In this document: positions 24,830 to 32,453 of the stretch, one piece after another
Numbering within the stretch: position 1 is the first letter of the stretch
How the letters are laid out: each line of letters opens with the position of its first letter
Assembly: GCA_027063325.1 (NCBI GenBank)
Contig: JAMOSA010000233.1
Location: forward strand, 1 to 37,948
Length of the DNA stretch: 37,948 nucleotides
Source: Campylobacteraceae bacterium
Lineage (GTDB): Bacteria; Campylobacterota; Campylobacteria; Campylobacterales; Sulfurovaceae
Direction of reading: 5' to 3'
The notes under the pieces: model-generated
What the model saw: only the letters and a program-made list of their open reading frames with translations
Database searches by the model: none
What the model was told of the DNA's origin: nothing
Translations under genes and position numbers: made by a program

Positions 24830-25007
24830 ATATTTACCTCATTTTATAAAAATTACCAAATTAGTTACAAATTTTACACACTCTAAGACTGTTTTGAGAA
24901 ATAAACAGTGTAATTATATAGATATGAATTTATTGTTAAACAACCTATTTAGTAACCATTAGATATAATGATGCTATTATATCCAAGCGATAGTAAAGGG
25001 AGAGAAT
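24830..25007. promoter_or_regulatory. Divergent promoter region, dcd / accB
   Basis: TATAAT at 24964-24969 is the likely -10 of accB (start 25008). On the minus strand TATAAT at 24918-24913 is the likely -10 of dcd (start 24829), leaving a leader of about 75 bases. TTGTTAAACAA at 24933-24943 is a perfect 11-base palindrome between the two and could bind a regulator. GGGAG precedes accB. Confidence 0.5.
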
Positions 25008-25457
25008 ATGAAATTTGATGATATAAAAGAGTTAATAAAACTATTTGGTAAGAGTGGATTAAATAAGATAAAGATAAAAGATAAAGAGTTTGAAATAACC
25101 ATGGAAAAGGGTGCTGTTTTGACATCCAAAGATGCAGTATCTGCTACTCCAACAGTACAACAAGTAGCTTCAACTCCTGCTGTAGAGGTACAGACTACCA
25201 AAAAAGATGAGGCAGAGGGTGATATAATATCCTCTCCGATGGTAGGTACATTTTATAGTGCTCCATCCCCTGATTCTCCTCCATTTGTTCAAGCAGGAGA
25301 TACAGTTCGCAAAGGGCAGACATTGTGTATTTTAGAAGCTATGAAGATTATGAATGAACTTGAGGCTGAATATGATTGTAAAATTTTGGAGGTACTTGTA
25401 CAAGATGGTGAGCCTGTAGAGTATGATAAACCTCTCTTTAGAGTGGAGAAGCTCTAA
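25008..25457 (+). CDS. accB: Acetyl-CoA carboxylase biotin carboxyl carrier protein
   Basis: AccB carries biotin between the carboxylase and carboxyltransferase of acetyl-CoA carboxylase, the first step of fatty-acid synthesis. The 149-residue protein has a short N-terminal domain (FDDIKELIKLFGKSGLNKI), a Ala/Pro/Thr-rich linker, and a C-terminal biotinyl domain (SSPMVGTFYSAPSPDSPPF). The biotin lysine is Lys113 in ILEAMKIMNELE. A GGGAGAG site precedes the ATG. accC starts one base after the stop. Confidence 0.96.
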   Translation: MKFDDIKELIKLFGKSGLNKIKIKDKEFEITMEKGAVLTSKDAVSATPTVQQVASTPAVEVQTTKKDEAEGDIISSPMVGTFYSAPSPDSPPFVQAGDTVRKGQTLCILEAMKIMNELEAEYDCKILEVLVQDGEPVEYDKPLFRVEKL

Positions 25458-25458
25458 G

Positions 25459-26799
25459 ATGGGAAAGATAAAGCGTATTCTTATAGCAAACAGAGGTGAA
25501 ATTGCCCTAAGAGCTATTCGTACTATTAAGGAGATGGGTAAAGAGGCTGTAGCAGTTTATTCTACAGCAGACAAAGATGCCGCCTATTTACAATTAGCTG
25601 ATGCTGCAATTTGTATAGGTGGTCCAAAGAGTAATGAGAGTTATCTCAATATTCCAGCAGTAATCTCTGCAGCAGAATTGGCTGAGTGCGATGCTATATT
25701 CCCTGGATATGGCTTTTTGAGTGAAAATCAAAACTTTGTTGAAATTTGTGAACATCATGGTATCAAATTTATTGGTCCTGGTGCTGATGTTATGCAGTTG
25801 ATGGCAGACAAATCAAAAGCCAAGCAGGTGATGGCAGAAGCTGGTGTACCTACAATACCAGGAAGTGATGGGGCAGTAAAAACAGCAGAAGAGGCAAAAG
25901 AGTTGGCAAAAAAGATTGGCTATCCTGTTATTGTAAAAGCTGCTGCTGGTGGTGGTGGTAGAGGTATGAGAGTAGTCGAAGATGAAAGCTATATAGAAAA
26001 TGCTTTTTTGGCATGTGAAGCAGAAGCTGTAAGTGCTTTTGGTGATGGTACTTTGTATATGGAGAAGTTTATAGAGGCACCTCGCCATGTTGAGGTACAG
26101 GTAATGGGTGACAGTCATGGTAATGCCATACATATAGGTGAAAGAGACTGCTCTATGCAAAGAAGACACCAAAAACTAATAGAAGAATCACCTGCAAATG
26201 TATTAGATGAGCAAAGACGCCAAGAGTTACACCAAGCAGCAGTCAGAGCTACAAAACATATAAAATATGAGGGTGCTGGTACATTTGAATTTTTGGTTGA
26301 CAAGCATAAAAACTTCTATTTTATGGAGATGAATACAAGACTCCAGGTAGAACATTGTGTCAGTGAAATGGTAAGTGGTATAGATATTATTGAGATGATG
26401 ATAAGAGTAGCCGAAGGAGAAGAGTTACCGCCTCAAGATGAGATTACTCTAAGAGGTCATGCAATAGAGTGTAGAATTACAGCTGAAGATCCTGTTAGTT
26501 TTTTGCCAAGTCCGGGTAAGATACAAAAATGGATAGCTCCAGGTGGCAAAGATGTACGAATTGATACCCATGCATACTGCAACTATATAATTCCTACATA
26601 TTATGATTCAATGATAGGTAAACTGATAGTATGGGGAGCAGATAGAGACAAAGCAATAGCCAAGATGCAAAGAGCATTAGATGAATTTGAGGTAGCTGGA
26701 GTTAGAACCACTATAGATTTTCATAGAAAGATGATGAGAAATGAAGACTTTAGAAACAATAACTTTGATACCAAATATTTAGAAGACTACAAAGGTTAA
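25459..26799 (+). CDS. accC: Acetyl-CoA carboxylase, biotin carboxylase subunit
   Basis: AccC carboxylates the biotin of AccB using ATP and bicarbonate. The 446-residue protein begins MGKIKRILIANRGEIALRAI, as usual for the family; an in-frame start at 25423 would overlap accB and is not used. The ATP-grasp domain shows the glycine-rich loop AAAGGGGRGMRVV, and the catalytic region has MEMNTRLQVEHCVSE and RGHAIECRITAEDP. No truncation is apparent. The carboxyltransferase genes accA and accD are elsewhere. Confidence 0.97.
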   Translation: MGKIKRILIANRGEIALRAIRTIKEMGKEAVAVYSTADKDAAYLQLADAAICIGGPKSNESYLNIPAVISAAELAECDAIFPGYGFLSENQNFVEICEHHGIKFIGPGADVMQLMADKSKAKQVMAEAGVPTIPGSDGAVKTAEEAKELAKKIGYPVIVKAAAGGGGRGMRVVEDESYIENAFLACEAEAVSAFGDGTLYMEKFIEAPRHVEVQVMGDSHGNAIHIGERDCSMQRRHQKLIEESPANVLDEQRRQELHQAAVRATKHIKYEGAGTFEFLVDKHKNFYFMEMNTRLQVEHCVSEMVSGIDIIEMMIRVAEGEELPPQDEITLRGHAIECRITAEDPVSFLPSPGKIQKWIAPGGKDVRIDTHAYCNYIIPTYYDSMIGKLIVWGADRDKAIAKMQRALDEFEVAGVRTTIDFHRKMMRNEDFRNNNFDTKYLEDYKG

Positions 26800-26809
26800 A
26801 ATAGTCCAA

Positions 26810-27865
26810 ATGAAAATATTAGTAACAGGTACTGCTGGTTTTATAGGTTATCATTTGGCTAAAAGATTGACAAGTGAAGGTTTTGAAGTAGTTGGGCTGG
26901 ATAATATAAATGACTATTATGATATTAGAGTAAAATATGGCAGATTGGAAGATAGCGGTATAGAAGGAGCCAAAGAGGCTACATACAACTCCATACTTGT
27001 TAGTCAAACCAACCCCAATTACAAATTTATCAAATTGAACTTAGAAGATAAAGAGGGGATAGATAGACTTTTTGAGAGTGAAAAGTTTGATGCTGTATGT
27101 AATCTAGCTGCCCAAGCTGGAGTTAGATACAGTATCACAAATCCCAATGTTTATATTCAGAGCAATATAGTAGGCTTTACAAATATATTAGAATCTTGTA
27201 GGCATAATGGTATAAAGCATTTGGTATATGCCAGCAGCTCCAGCGTATATGGACTCAATGAGAGTATGCCATTTAGTGTACATGATAATGTTGATCATCC
27301 AATAAGTCTGTATGCTGCAAGTAAAAAGAGTAATGAATTAATGGCTCATACATATAGCCATCTGTATAATTTACCTACGACTGGACTTAGATTTTTTACT
27401 GTATATGGTCCATGGGGCAGACCAGATATGGCTCTATTTTTGTTTACTAAAGCTATGTTGGAGGGTAAAGCCATAGATGTATATAACTATGGCAATATGC
27501 AAAGAGATTTTACATATATAGATGATATTGTAGAGGGGATTGTACGCATTATCCAAAAGCCTCCAAAGGGTAATAAAAACTGGAGTGGCAAAAATCCAGA
27601 TCCTAGCTCTTCTGTTGCACCATACAAAATATATAATATCGGCAATAACAATCCAGTAAAACTTATGGATTTTATAGAAGCAATAGAGGAATCTTTGGGT
27701 ATAAAAGCTCAAAAAAATATGCTGCCTCTACAAGCTGGTGATGTACCATCAACATATGCAGATGTAGAGGATTTGATAAAAGATATGGGATATAAACCAT
27801 CTACACCAATTAAAGAGGGTGTAGCAAACTTTATAAAATGGTACAGGGAGTTTTATAGTGTCTGA
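26810..27865 (+). CDS. UDP-glucuronate 4-epimerase-like NAD-dependent epimerase
   Basis: This 351-residue short-chain dehydrogenase-type epimerase has the NAD motif VTGTAGFIGYHLAKRL, the LDNINDYYDIRVKYGRL segment typical of UDP-glucuronate 4-epimerases (LpsL/CapI group), the catalytic Ser in ASSSSVYG, and YAASKK (Tyr-x3-Lys). NLAAQAGVRYSI and FFTVYGPWGRPDMALF are also hallmarks. It should make UDP-galacturonate or a related sugar for surface polysaccharide. The ribosome site is weak. It overlaps the following UDP-sugar dehydrogenase by 8 bases, and the two enzymes probably act in one pathway. Confidence 0.88.
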   Translation: MKILVTGTAGFIGYHLAKRLTSEGFEVVGLDNINDYYDIRVKYGRLEDSGIEGAKEATYNSILVSQTNPNYKFIKLNLEDKEGIDRLFESEKFDAVCNLAAQAGVRYSITNPNVYIQSNIVGFTNILESCRHNGIKHLVYASSSSVYGLNESMPFSVHDNVDHPISLYAASKKSNELMAHTYSHLYNLPTTGLRFFTVYGPWGRPDMALFLFTKAMLEGKAIDVYNYGNMQRDFTYIDDIVEGIVRIIQKPPKGNKNWSGKNPDPSSSVAPYKIYNIGNNNPVKLMDFIEAIEESLGIKAQKNMLPLQAGDVPSTYADVEDLIKDMGYKPSTPIKEGVANFIKWYREFYSV

Positions 27866-29117
27866 TAAAATAGCAATTATAGGGTTAGGATATGTTGGGC
27901 TTCCATTGGCTCATGCATTTAGTTTCAAATACAAAGTGGTGGGATTTGATATAGCCAAGTGGAGAATAGAAGAGTTAAACAGATGCAAAGATAGAACTTT
28001 GGAGTTATCTAGTGAACAATTATCAGAAGCTTTGCAAAATGGTATGCTGTTTACTGATGATATAGAGCATATCAAAGATTGCAATATATATATAGTTACA
28101 GTTCCAACCCCTATAGACAAGCACAAAAATCCAGACTTAACTCCACTGATTAAAGCAAGTGAAACTATAGGTAAATTATTAAAAAAAGATGATATAGTTA
28201 TCTATGAATCTACAGTTTTCCCTGGAGCAACCGAAGAGGTTTGTGTACCTGTACTTGAGAAGTTTAGTACTCTAAAGTTCAATAAAGATTTTTATTGTGG
28301 ATACTCACCAGAAAGAATCAATCCAGGAGACAAAGAGCATACTGTTACAAAGATACTCAAAGTTACTTCAGGATCTACCCCCAAGATTGCAAAAAAAGTA
28401 GATGAATTGTACAAATCTGTAATAACAGCAGGTACTCATCTAGCTTCCAGTATAAAAGTAGCCGAAGCTGCAAAAGTTATAGAGAATGCCCAAAGAGATA
28501 TAAATATAGCTTTTGTCAATGAATTGGCACTTATATTTGAAAAATTAAATATAGATACACTGGAAGTTTTAAAAGCAGCAGGTACCAAATGGAATTTCCT
28601 GCCATTTAAACCAGGACTTGTAGGTGGACACTGTATAGGTGTAGATCCATACTATCTGACATATAAATCCAAAGAGGTTGGATACCATCCAGAAGTTATT
28701 CTATCTGGCAGAAGGATAAATGACTCAATGGGTCAAGAGGTAGTCCAAAGAGTGGTCAAGCTAATGATACACAAAGGTCACACCATAAAAGATGCCAAAG
28801 TATTAATCTTGGGTATTACATTCAAAGAGAATTGTCCAGATATTAGAAACAGTCGTGTAATAGATGTAGTAAGAGAGTTTGAAGAGTTTAGTTGCAAAGT
28901 TGATGTATATGATCCATGGGCAGACAGTAGTGAAGTTGAGAGGGAGTATGGATTTGAACTACTTACAGATATTAGGCAAAGTTATGATGCAATAGTATTA
29001 GCAGTTGCACACAAAGAGTTTGAATCTTTGGATTTGGACAGATATAAAAATCCAAATACAGTAGTATTTGATATAAAAGGTCTCTTACCAAAAGATAAAG
29101 CAGATGCAAGACTGTAA
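27858..29117 (+). CDS. UDP-sugar 6-dehydrogenase (WbpO/TviB-like)
   Basis: This 419-residue enzyme should oxidise C6 of a UDP-hexose, probably UDP-N-acetylhexosamine, to the uronic acid in two NAD-linked steps. Features: NAD motif IAIIGLGYVGLPLAHAF; VTVPTPIDKHKNPDLTPL; YESTVFPGATEEVCVP; and the catalytic Cys259 in LVGGHCIGVDPYYLTYK. This last motif and GITFKENCPDIRNSRVIDV are closest to the WbpO/TviB group rather than UDP-glucose dehydrogenase. The start is GTG at 27858 with AGGGAG 7 bases upstream. Together with the epimerase it points to capsule or lipopolysaccharide uronic acid synthesis. No glycosyltransferases are adjacent. Confidence 0.88.
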   Translation: MSDKIAIIGLGYVGLPLAHAFSFKYKVVGFDIAKWRIEELNRCKDRTLELSSEQLSEALQNGMLFTDDIEHIKDCNIYIVTVPTPIDKHKNPDLTPLIKASETIGKLLKKDDIVIYESTVFPGATEEVCVPVLEKFSTLKFNKDFYCGYSPERINPGDKEHTVTKILKVTSGSTPKIAKKVDELYKSVITAGTHLASSIKVAEAAKVIENAQRDINIAFVNELALIFEKLNIDTLEVLKAAGTKWNFLPFKPGLVGGHCIGVDPYYLTYKSKEVGYHPEVILSGRRINDSMGQEVVQRVVKLMIHKGHTIKDAKVLILGITFKENCPDIRNSRVIDVVREFEEFSCKVDVYDPWADSSEVEREYGFELLTDIRQSYDAIVLAVAHKEFESLDLDRYKNPNTVVFDIKGLLPKDKADARL

Positions 29118-29145
29118 TAGTGGTATTGTAATCATATATTTATAG

Positions 29146-29168
29146 ATGGAGAAAGTAAAAATCTCCAT
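29146..29168 (+). terminator. Hairpin downstream of the UDP-sugar dehydrogenase
   Basis: ATGGAGA (29146-29152) and TCTCCAT (29162-29168) form a 7-base-pair stem with a 9-base loop, 28 bases after the stop. The downstream tract (ATTCTCTCTTG) is only moderately T-rich, so this is a weak terminator candidate. Confidence 0.4.
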
Positions 29169-29311
29169 ATTCTCTCTTGTGGTAGTTAGCTGATTTATTC
29201 AGGTATAACTTTACTGTTTAATCTGAGTCTCGGATAAGAAAGAGATGGTTCCATAATAGAGAAAAATATCATAACACAAATTTTTGTTGACTGTGTGATG
29301 ATTTTTGATAC

Positions 29312-29325
29312 GGGACTAAAGTCCC
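29312..29325. repeat. REP-like palindrome
   Basis: GGGACTAAAGTCCC is a perfect inverted repeat with a 2-base centre. Palindromes of this type (GGGACTWWAGTCCC) occur as dispersed intergenic repeats, often with RAYT-type Y1 transposases, in other bacteria. A single copy is seen here, and no transposase is nearby. Confidence 0.5.
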
Positions 29326-29432
29326 ATCTCCTAATAAACTTCAATATTGATTTATCTTGGATATGTTTTTTAGGATTAAAAATTTTAAAAATCATGTAAA
29401 AAGAGTTTATGAAAATAAGTTGTAGAAATTGA

Positions 29433-29520
29433 TGGCCGGGAGACAGGGATTCGAACCCTGGGAGGTGTGACCCTCAACGGTTTTCAAGACCGCCGCTTTC
29501 GACCACTCAGCCATCTCCCG
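29433..29520 (-). tRNA. tRNA-Ser (TGA anticodon)
   Basis: 88 bases including encoded CCA. Acceptor stem CGGGAGA/TCTCCCG, anticodon loop CTTGAAA reading TGA, a long variable arm, and T-arm GGTTCGAATCC. It is the last of four minus-strand tRNA genes. Confidence 0.96.
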
Positions 29521-29545
29521 ATAGTAGATAGTAATAAAAGTTATG

Positions 29546-29620
29546 TGGAGGCGCCACCCGGATTCGAACCGGGGATCAGAGCTTTGCAGGCTCCTGCCTT
29601 AGCCACTTGGCTATAGCGCC
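29546..29620 (-). tRNA. tRNA-Cys (GCA anticodon)
   Basis: 75 bases including encoded CCA. Acceptor stem GGCGCTA/TGGCGCC, anticodon loop CTGCAAA reading GCA, T-arm GGTTCGAATCC. Third gene of the cluster. Confidence 0.96.
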
Positions 29621-29623
29621 TTA

Positions 29624-29711
29624 TGGTGCCCGGGGCCGGACTTGAACCGGCACAGCTGCAATAGCCGGGGGATTTTAAGTCCCCTGTGTCTACCAATTCC
29701 ACCACCCGGGC
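29624..29711 (-). tRNA. tRNA-Leu (TAA anticodon)
   Basis: 88 bases including encoded CCA. Acceptor stem GCCCGGG/CCCGGGC, anticodon loop CTTAAAA reading TAA, long variable arm, T-arm GGTTCAAGTCC. Only 3 bases separate it from tRNA-Cys. Confidence 0.96.
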
Positions 29712-29774
29712 ATCAGGCACCAACACACTTACAAACATATTATTACTTTTAAAAACTTAAAATTCAAAACCAAA

Positions 29775-29849
29775 TGGAGCGGGAGACGGGATTCGAACCC
29801 GCGACCCCAACCTTGGCAAGGTTGTGCTCTACCCCTGAGCTACTCCCGC
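29775..29849 (-). tRNA. tRNA-Gly (GCC anticodon)
   Basis: 75 bases including encoded CCA. Acceptor stem GCGGGAG/CTCCCGC, anticodon loop TTGCCAA reading GCC, T-arm GGTTCGAATCC. First gene of the cluster, about 40 bases from the promoter. Confidence 0.96.
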
Positions 29850-29888
29850 ACTCTAACAATTTAGATTCCGTTTTGAACTCGGAGTGGT

Positions 29889-29917
29889 ATTATAACAGCT
29901 TTTTTTATAAAAGTGAA
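29889..29917 (-). promoter_or_regulatory. Promoter of the tRNA Gly-Leu-Cys-Ser cluster
   Basis: On the minus strand TTCACT (-35 like, 29917-29912), a 17-base spacer and TATAAT (29894-29889) with an extended TG one base upstream form a good sigma-70 promoter. The start point would fall roughly 30 bases before tRNA-Gly. Confidence 0.7.
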
Positions 29918-29954
29918 GAGTAAAATCTGTTTTTTTTCAAAAAAAATACTATTT

Positions 29955-29985
29955 TTGTCAGCTTTATCCCTATATGTGCTATAAT
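29955..29985 (+). promoter_or_regulatory. Promoter of ilvD
   Basis: TTGTCA (29955-29960) and an extended -10 TGCTATAAT (TATAAT at 29980-29985) are separated by 19 bases, a little long but offset by the extended -10. The predicted leader is about 70 bases. Confidence 0.6.
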
Positions 29986-29996
29986 CCCTCTACTGT

Positions 29997-30024
29997 ATCT
30001 GATGCCTAAAAAGGTGTAGCAGAT
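29997..30024 (+). promoter_or_regulatory. Inverted repeat in the ilvD leader
   Basis: ATCTG (29997-30001) pairs with CAGAT (30020-30024), and nested inside CCT (30005-30007) pairs with AGG (30012-30014). It sits just after the predicted start point. It could be an RNA hairpin or operator. No T-run or Ile/Leu/Val-rich leader peptide is present, so classic attenuation is not supported. Confidence 0.35.
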
Positions 30025-30059
30025 GAGATTAATTGATAAAATTGTAAGAGGAAGTAGTA

Positions 30060-31742
30060 ATGAGAAGTAATGAGATAAAAAAGGGTTACAACAGAGCTCC
30101 ACACAGAAGCTTACTTAGAGCAACAGGTATTAAAGATGAAGATTTTGATAAGCCATTTATTGGTGTGGCAAACTCATTTATAGAGCTTATTCCAGGACAC
30201 TTCTTTTTAAATAAAGTAAGTGAAATAATCAAAGATGAAATTAGAGCAAACGGGTGTGTTCCTTTTGAGTTTAATACAATAGGTGTAGATGATGGTATAG
30301 CAATGGGGCATGATGGTATGCTCTACTCTTTGCCAAGTAGAGAATTGATTGCAGCTTCAATAGAGACAGTTATGAATGCACACAAGCTTGATGCTATGAT
30401 AGCTATACCAAATTGTGACAAAATTGTACCTGGTATGATAATGGGTGCTTTGAGGGTAAATGTACCAACTGTATTTGTCAGTGGTGGTCCAATGGCAGCA
30501 GGACACTTAGAAGATGGTACACCTATAGATTTGGCTACAGTATTTGAAGGTGTTGGTCAATATGAAGCCGGAGAGATAGATGAGAAGAAGTTGATTGAGC
30601 TTGAGTGTAATGCATGTCCTAGTGGCGGAAGCTGTTCTGGTATGTTTACAGCTAATTCTATGAATACATTGATGGAGGCTATGGGTATAGCACTGCCTGG
30701 AAATGGTACAATTTTAGCACTTACAAAAGAGAGAGAAGAGTTATATAAAAAAGCAGCAAGAAGAGTTTGTGAAATAGCAAAATCCAAAAATCCAGAAGAG
30801 TTTAATATTAGAAATATTCTAAATGAAAAAGCTGTTCATAATGCTTTTGCAGTAGATATGGCTATGGGTGGTAGTACAAATACTATTTTGCATATGTTGG
30901 CAATTGCAGATGAAGCAGGAGTACCTTTTGATATAGCCAAACTGAATGAAATTAGCAAAAATGTATCTCACATAGCCAAAATATCTCCATCTCTGACTAC
31001 AGTACATATGGAGGATATAAATAGAGCCGGTGGTGTATCTGCTGTAATGAATGAGATGAAAAAAAGAGGTGATGATATACTCATAGACAATTTGACAGTA
31101 ACAGGTGAGAGTATATATGAGAGAATCAAAGATGCTACTATCAAAGATACAGATATAATTCACACAATTGACAATCCATATTCAGAAGTTGGTGGATTGG
31201 CAATACTCTTTGGCAACCTTGCAACACAGGGTGCAGTTATCAAAACAGCAGGAATTGTCGGTGAGAGAGTATTTACAGGCAAAGCGATATGCTTTGATTC
31301 ACAGGATGAAGCAATTGAGGGAATAACAAGCGGCAAAGTAAAAGCAGGTCATGTAGTAGTAATTAGATATGAAGGTCCAAAGGGTGGTCCTGGTATGCAA
31401 GAGATGTTGGCTCCAACAAGCCTTATTATGGGTATGGGACTTGGTGACAAGGTAGCACTTATTACAGATGGTAGATTTAGTGGAGCTACAAGAGGTGCTA
31501 GTATTGGACATGTATCACCAGAAGCTGCAGAGGGTGGTTTGATAGCTTTGCTCAAAGATGGAGATGAGATACATATAGATGTAGATAATTATATACTAGA
31601 GGCTAAAATCTCAGAAGCAGAGATAGCCTCAAGAAGAGAAAACTTCAAACCAAAAGTCAAACCACTAAATAGTAGATGGTTAAAGCAGTATAGAGCATTG
31701 GTAACAAATGCCAGTAGAGGTGCTGTATTAGAAGCAGATTAA
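30060..31742 (+). CDS. ilvD: Dihydroxy-acid dehydratase
   Basis: IlvD dehydrates 2,3-dihydroxy acids to 2-oxo acids in isoleucine, valine and leucine/pantothenate biosynthesis, using an iron-sulfur cluster. The 560-residue protein has full family length. Cluster-binding cysteines lie in AIPNCDKIVPGMIMG and NACPSGGSCSGMFTANSMN. GHDGMLYSLPSRELIA, MAMGGSTNTILH and TDGRFSGATRGASIGH are also characteristic. AGAGGA precedes the ATG. It is transcribed from its own promoter opposite the tRNA cluster, and may be followed in the same transcript by the small genes and efflux set 48 bases later. Confidence 0.97.
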   Translation: MRSNEIKKGYNRAPHRSLLRATGIKDEDFDKPFIGVANSFIELIPGHFFLNKVSEIIKDEIRANGCVPFEFNTIGVDDGIAMGHDGMLYSLPSRELIAASIETVMNAHKLDAMIAIPNCDKIVPGMIMGALRVNVPTVFVSGGPMAAGHLEDGTPIDLATVFEGVGQYEAGEIDEKKLIELECNACPSGGSCSGMFTANSMNTLMEAMGIALPGNGTILALTKEREELYKKAARRVCEIAKSKNPEEFNIRNILNEKAVHNAFAVDMAMGGSTNTILHMLAIADEAGVPFDIAKLNEISKNVSHIAKISPSLTTVHMEDINRAGGVSAVMNEMKKRGDDILIDNLTVTGESIYERIKDATIKDTDIIHTIDNPYSEVGGLAILFGNLATQGAVIKTAGIVGERVFTGKAICFDSQDEAIEGITSGKVKAGHVVVIRYEGPKGGPGMQEMLAPTSLIMGMGLGDKVALITDGRFSGATRGASIGHVSPEAAEGGLIALLKDGDEIHIDVDNYILEAKISEAEIASRRENFKPKVKPLNSRWLKQYRALVTNASRGAVLEAD

Positions 31743-31746
31743 ATTA

Positions 31747-31766
31747 TAGAGGGATTACACCCTCTA
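31747..31766 (+). other. Stem-loop between ilvD and the small-protein gene
   Basis: TAGAGGG (31747-31753) and CCCTCTA (31760-31766) form a perfect 7-base-pair stem with a 6-base loop, 5 bases after ilvD. No T-run follows, so it may stabilise or process mRNA rather than end transcription. Confidence 0.5.
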
Positions 31767-31789
31767 AATATCTATGGAGGTTTACTCTA

Positions 31790-32041
31790 TTGAAAAATAC
31801 AATAACTACAACTATACAGAAGCTACCATTAAATTTGAAGTACAAGTTTCGCTCAAGACTCAGACAAAAAGCTATTTTAAGAACAAAAGCACGACTTGCA
31901 GAAAGACAGATAGATATAAACAGACTTACAGATGAAGAGTTGGAGATTATTATACAAGATGAAGAGGATAAATTGATAGATGACTATAAGAGCAAAGGGA
32001 TTATAGCTCTACTTGCACTACTTGGAATTAGTTGGTTTTAG
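31790..32041 (+). CDS. Small conserved-type protein with C-terminal hydrophobic tail
   Basis: This 83-residue protein starts at TTG 31790, supported by a strong GGAGG at 31776-31780 (9-base spacing) and the absence of an in-frame ATG nearby. The N-terminal 55 residues are highly basic and helical (LKYKFRSRLRQKAILRTKARLAERQ), then acidic (TDEELEIIIQDEEDKLIDD). The C-terminus is a short hydrophobic tail (GIIALLALLGISWF) that could dip into the membrane. I recognise no family. It lies between ilvD and an efflux operon and touches the next gene closely, so it may belong to the latter. Confidence 0.65.
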   Translation: MKNTITTTIQKLPLNLKYKFRSRLRQKAILRTKARLAERQIDINRLTDEELEIIIQDEEDKLIDDYKSKGIIALLALLGISWF

Positions 32042-32043
32042 AT

Positions 32044-32451
32044 ATGTTTCATATATTTAAGTGGGCTACCATATCTTTGTATATCAAAAGAAATTCAAAA
32101 ATACTCTTTTTTATGATAATAGGAGTTCTATCAATAGTTGTAATTGATGGCATATATGATGACTTGAGCATATATTTTGCCAAAAGTAATCAACACAGAT
32201 ATATACTCTATGCTCTATTTTTAAAGTGGTTTTTAATAACAGTAATCTCTATATCTATTATATATACAATCTTGAAGCCTCTTATCAAACCTGCCAAAAA
32301 GAGTAACAAAAAGCTACAAAACAAACTATCAACAAAGCAGAGTAAAAAAGAGTTAAAAATAGACAAAAGGTTAGAAAAATTCAAAGAGCCTAATGTATCA
32401 CTTCGTTCAAATGCAGATAAGATCTTGGATAAATACAGTAAAAAGGGTTAA
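32044..32451 (+). CDS. Small two-helix membrane protein upstream of the efflux genes
   Basis: This 135-residue protein has two predicted transmembrane helices (about residues 22-40, KILFFMIIGVLSIVVIDG, and 60-80, LYALFLKWFLITVISISII), followed by a long Lys-rich cytoplasmic tail. The ATG at 32044 lies 3 bases after the preceding stop. A TTG at 32032 with GGAA upstream is an alternative that would add 4 residues. The membrane-fusion gene begins 3 bases after its stop, so it is almost certainly co-transcribed with the pump. No family is recognised. It may be an accessory or regulatory part of the efflux system (inference from position). Confidence 0.65.
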   Translation: MFHIFKWATISLYIKRNSKILFFMIIGVLSIVVIDGIYDDLSIYFAKSNQHRYILYALFLKWFLITVISISIIYTILKPLIKPAKKSNKKLQNKLSTKQSKKELKIDKRLEKFKEPNVSLRSNADKILDKYSKKG

Positions 32452-32453
32452 TT

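Larger units (their letters stand above)
29118..29432. other. Gene-free stretch between the UDP-sugar dehydrogenase and the tRNA cluster
   Basis: No gene is convincing here. The stretch holds a hairpin at 29146-29168 and a REP-like palindrome at 29312-29325, listed separately. The frame at 29195-29395 on the minus strand is made mostly of this repeat-like sequence and is not called. Confidence 0.6.

Noticed and set aside
29195..29395. A 66-residue minus-strand protein
   Set aside because: It is built over the REP-like palindrome and flanking repeat-like sequence, with no ribosome site and no coding character.
29433..29849. A selenocysteine tRNA (selC) in the tRNA cluster, expected because selA-selB are present
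   Set aside because: The four anticodons read TGA (Ser), GCA (Cys), TAA (Leu) and GCC (Gly). The Ser tRNA has a normal-length acceptor stem and no TCA anticodon.
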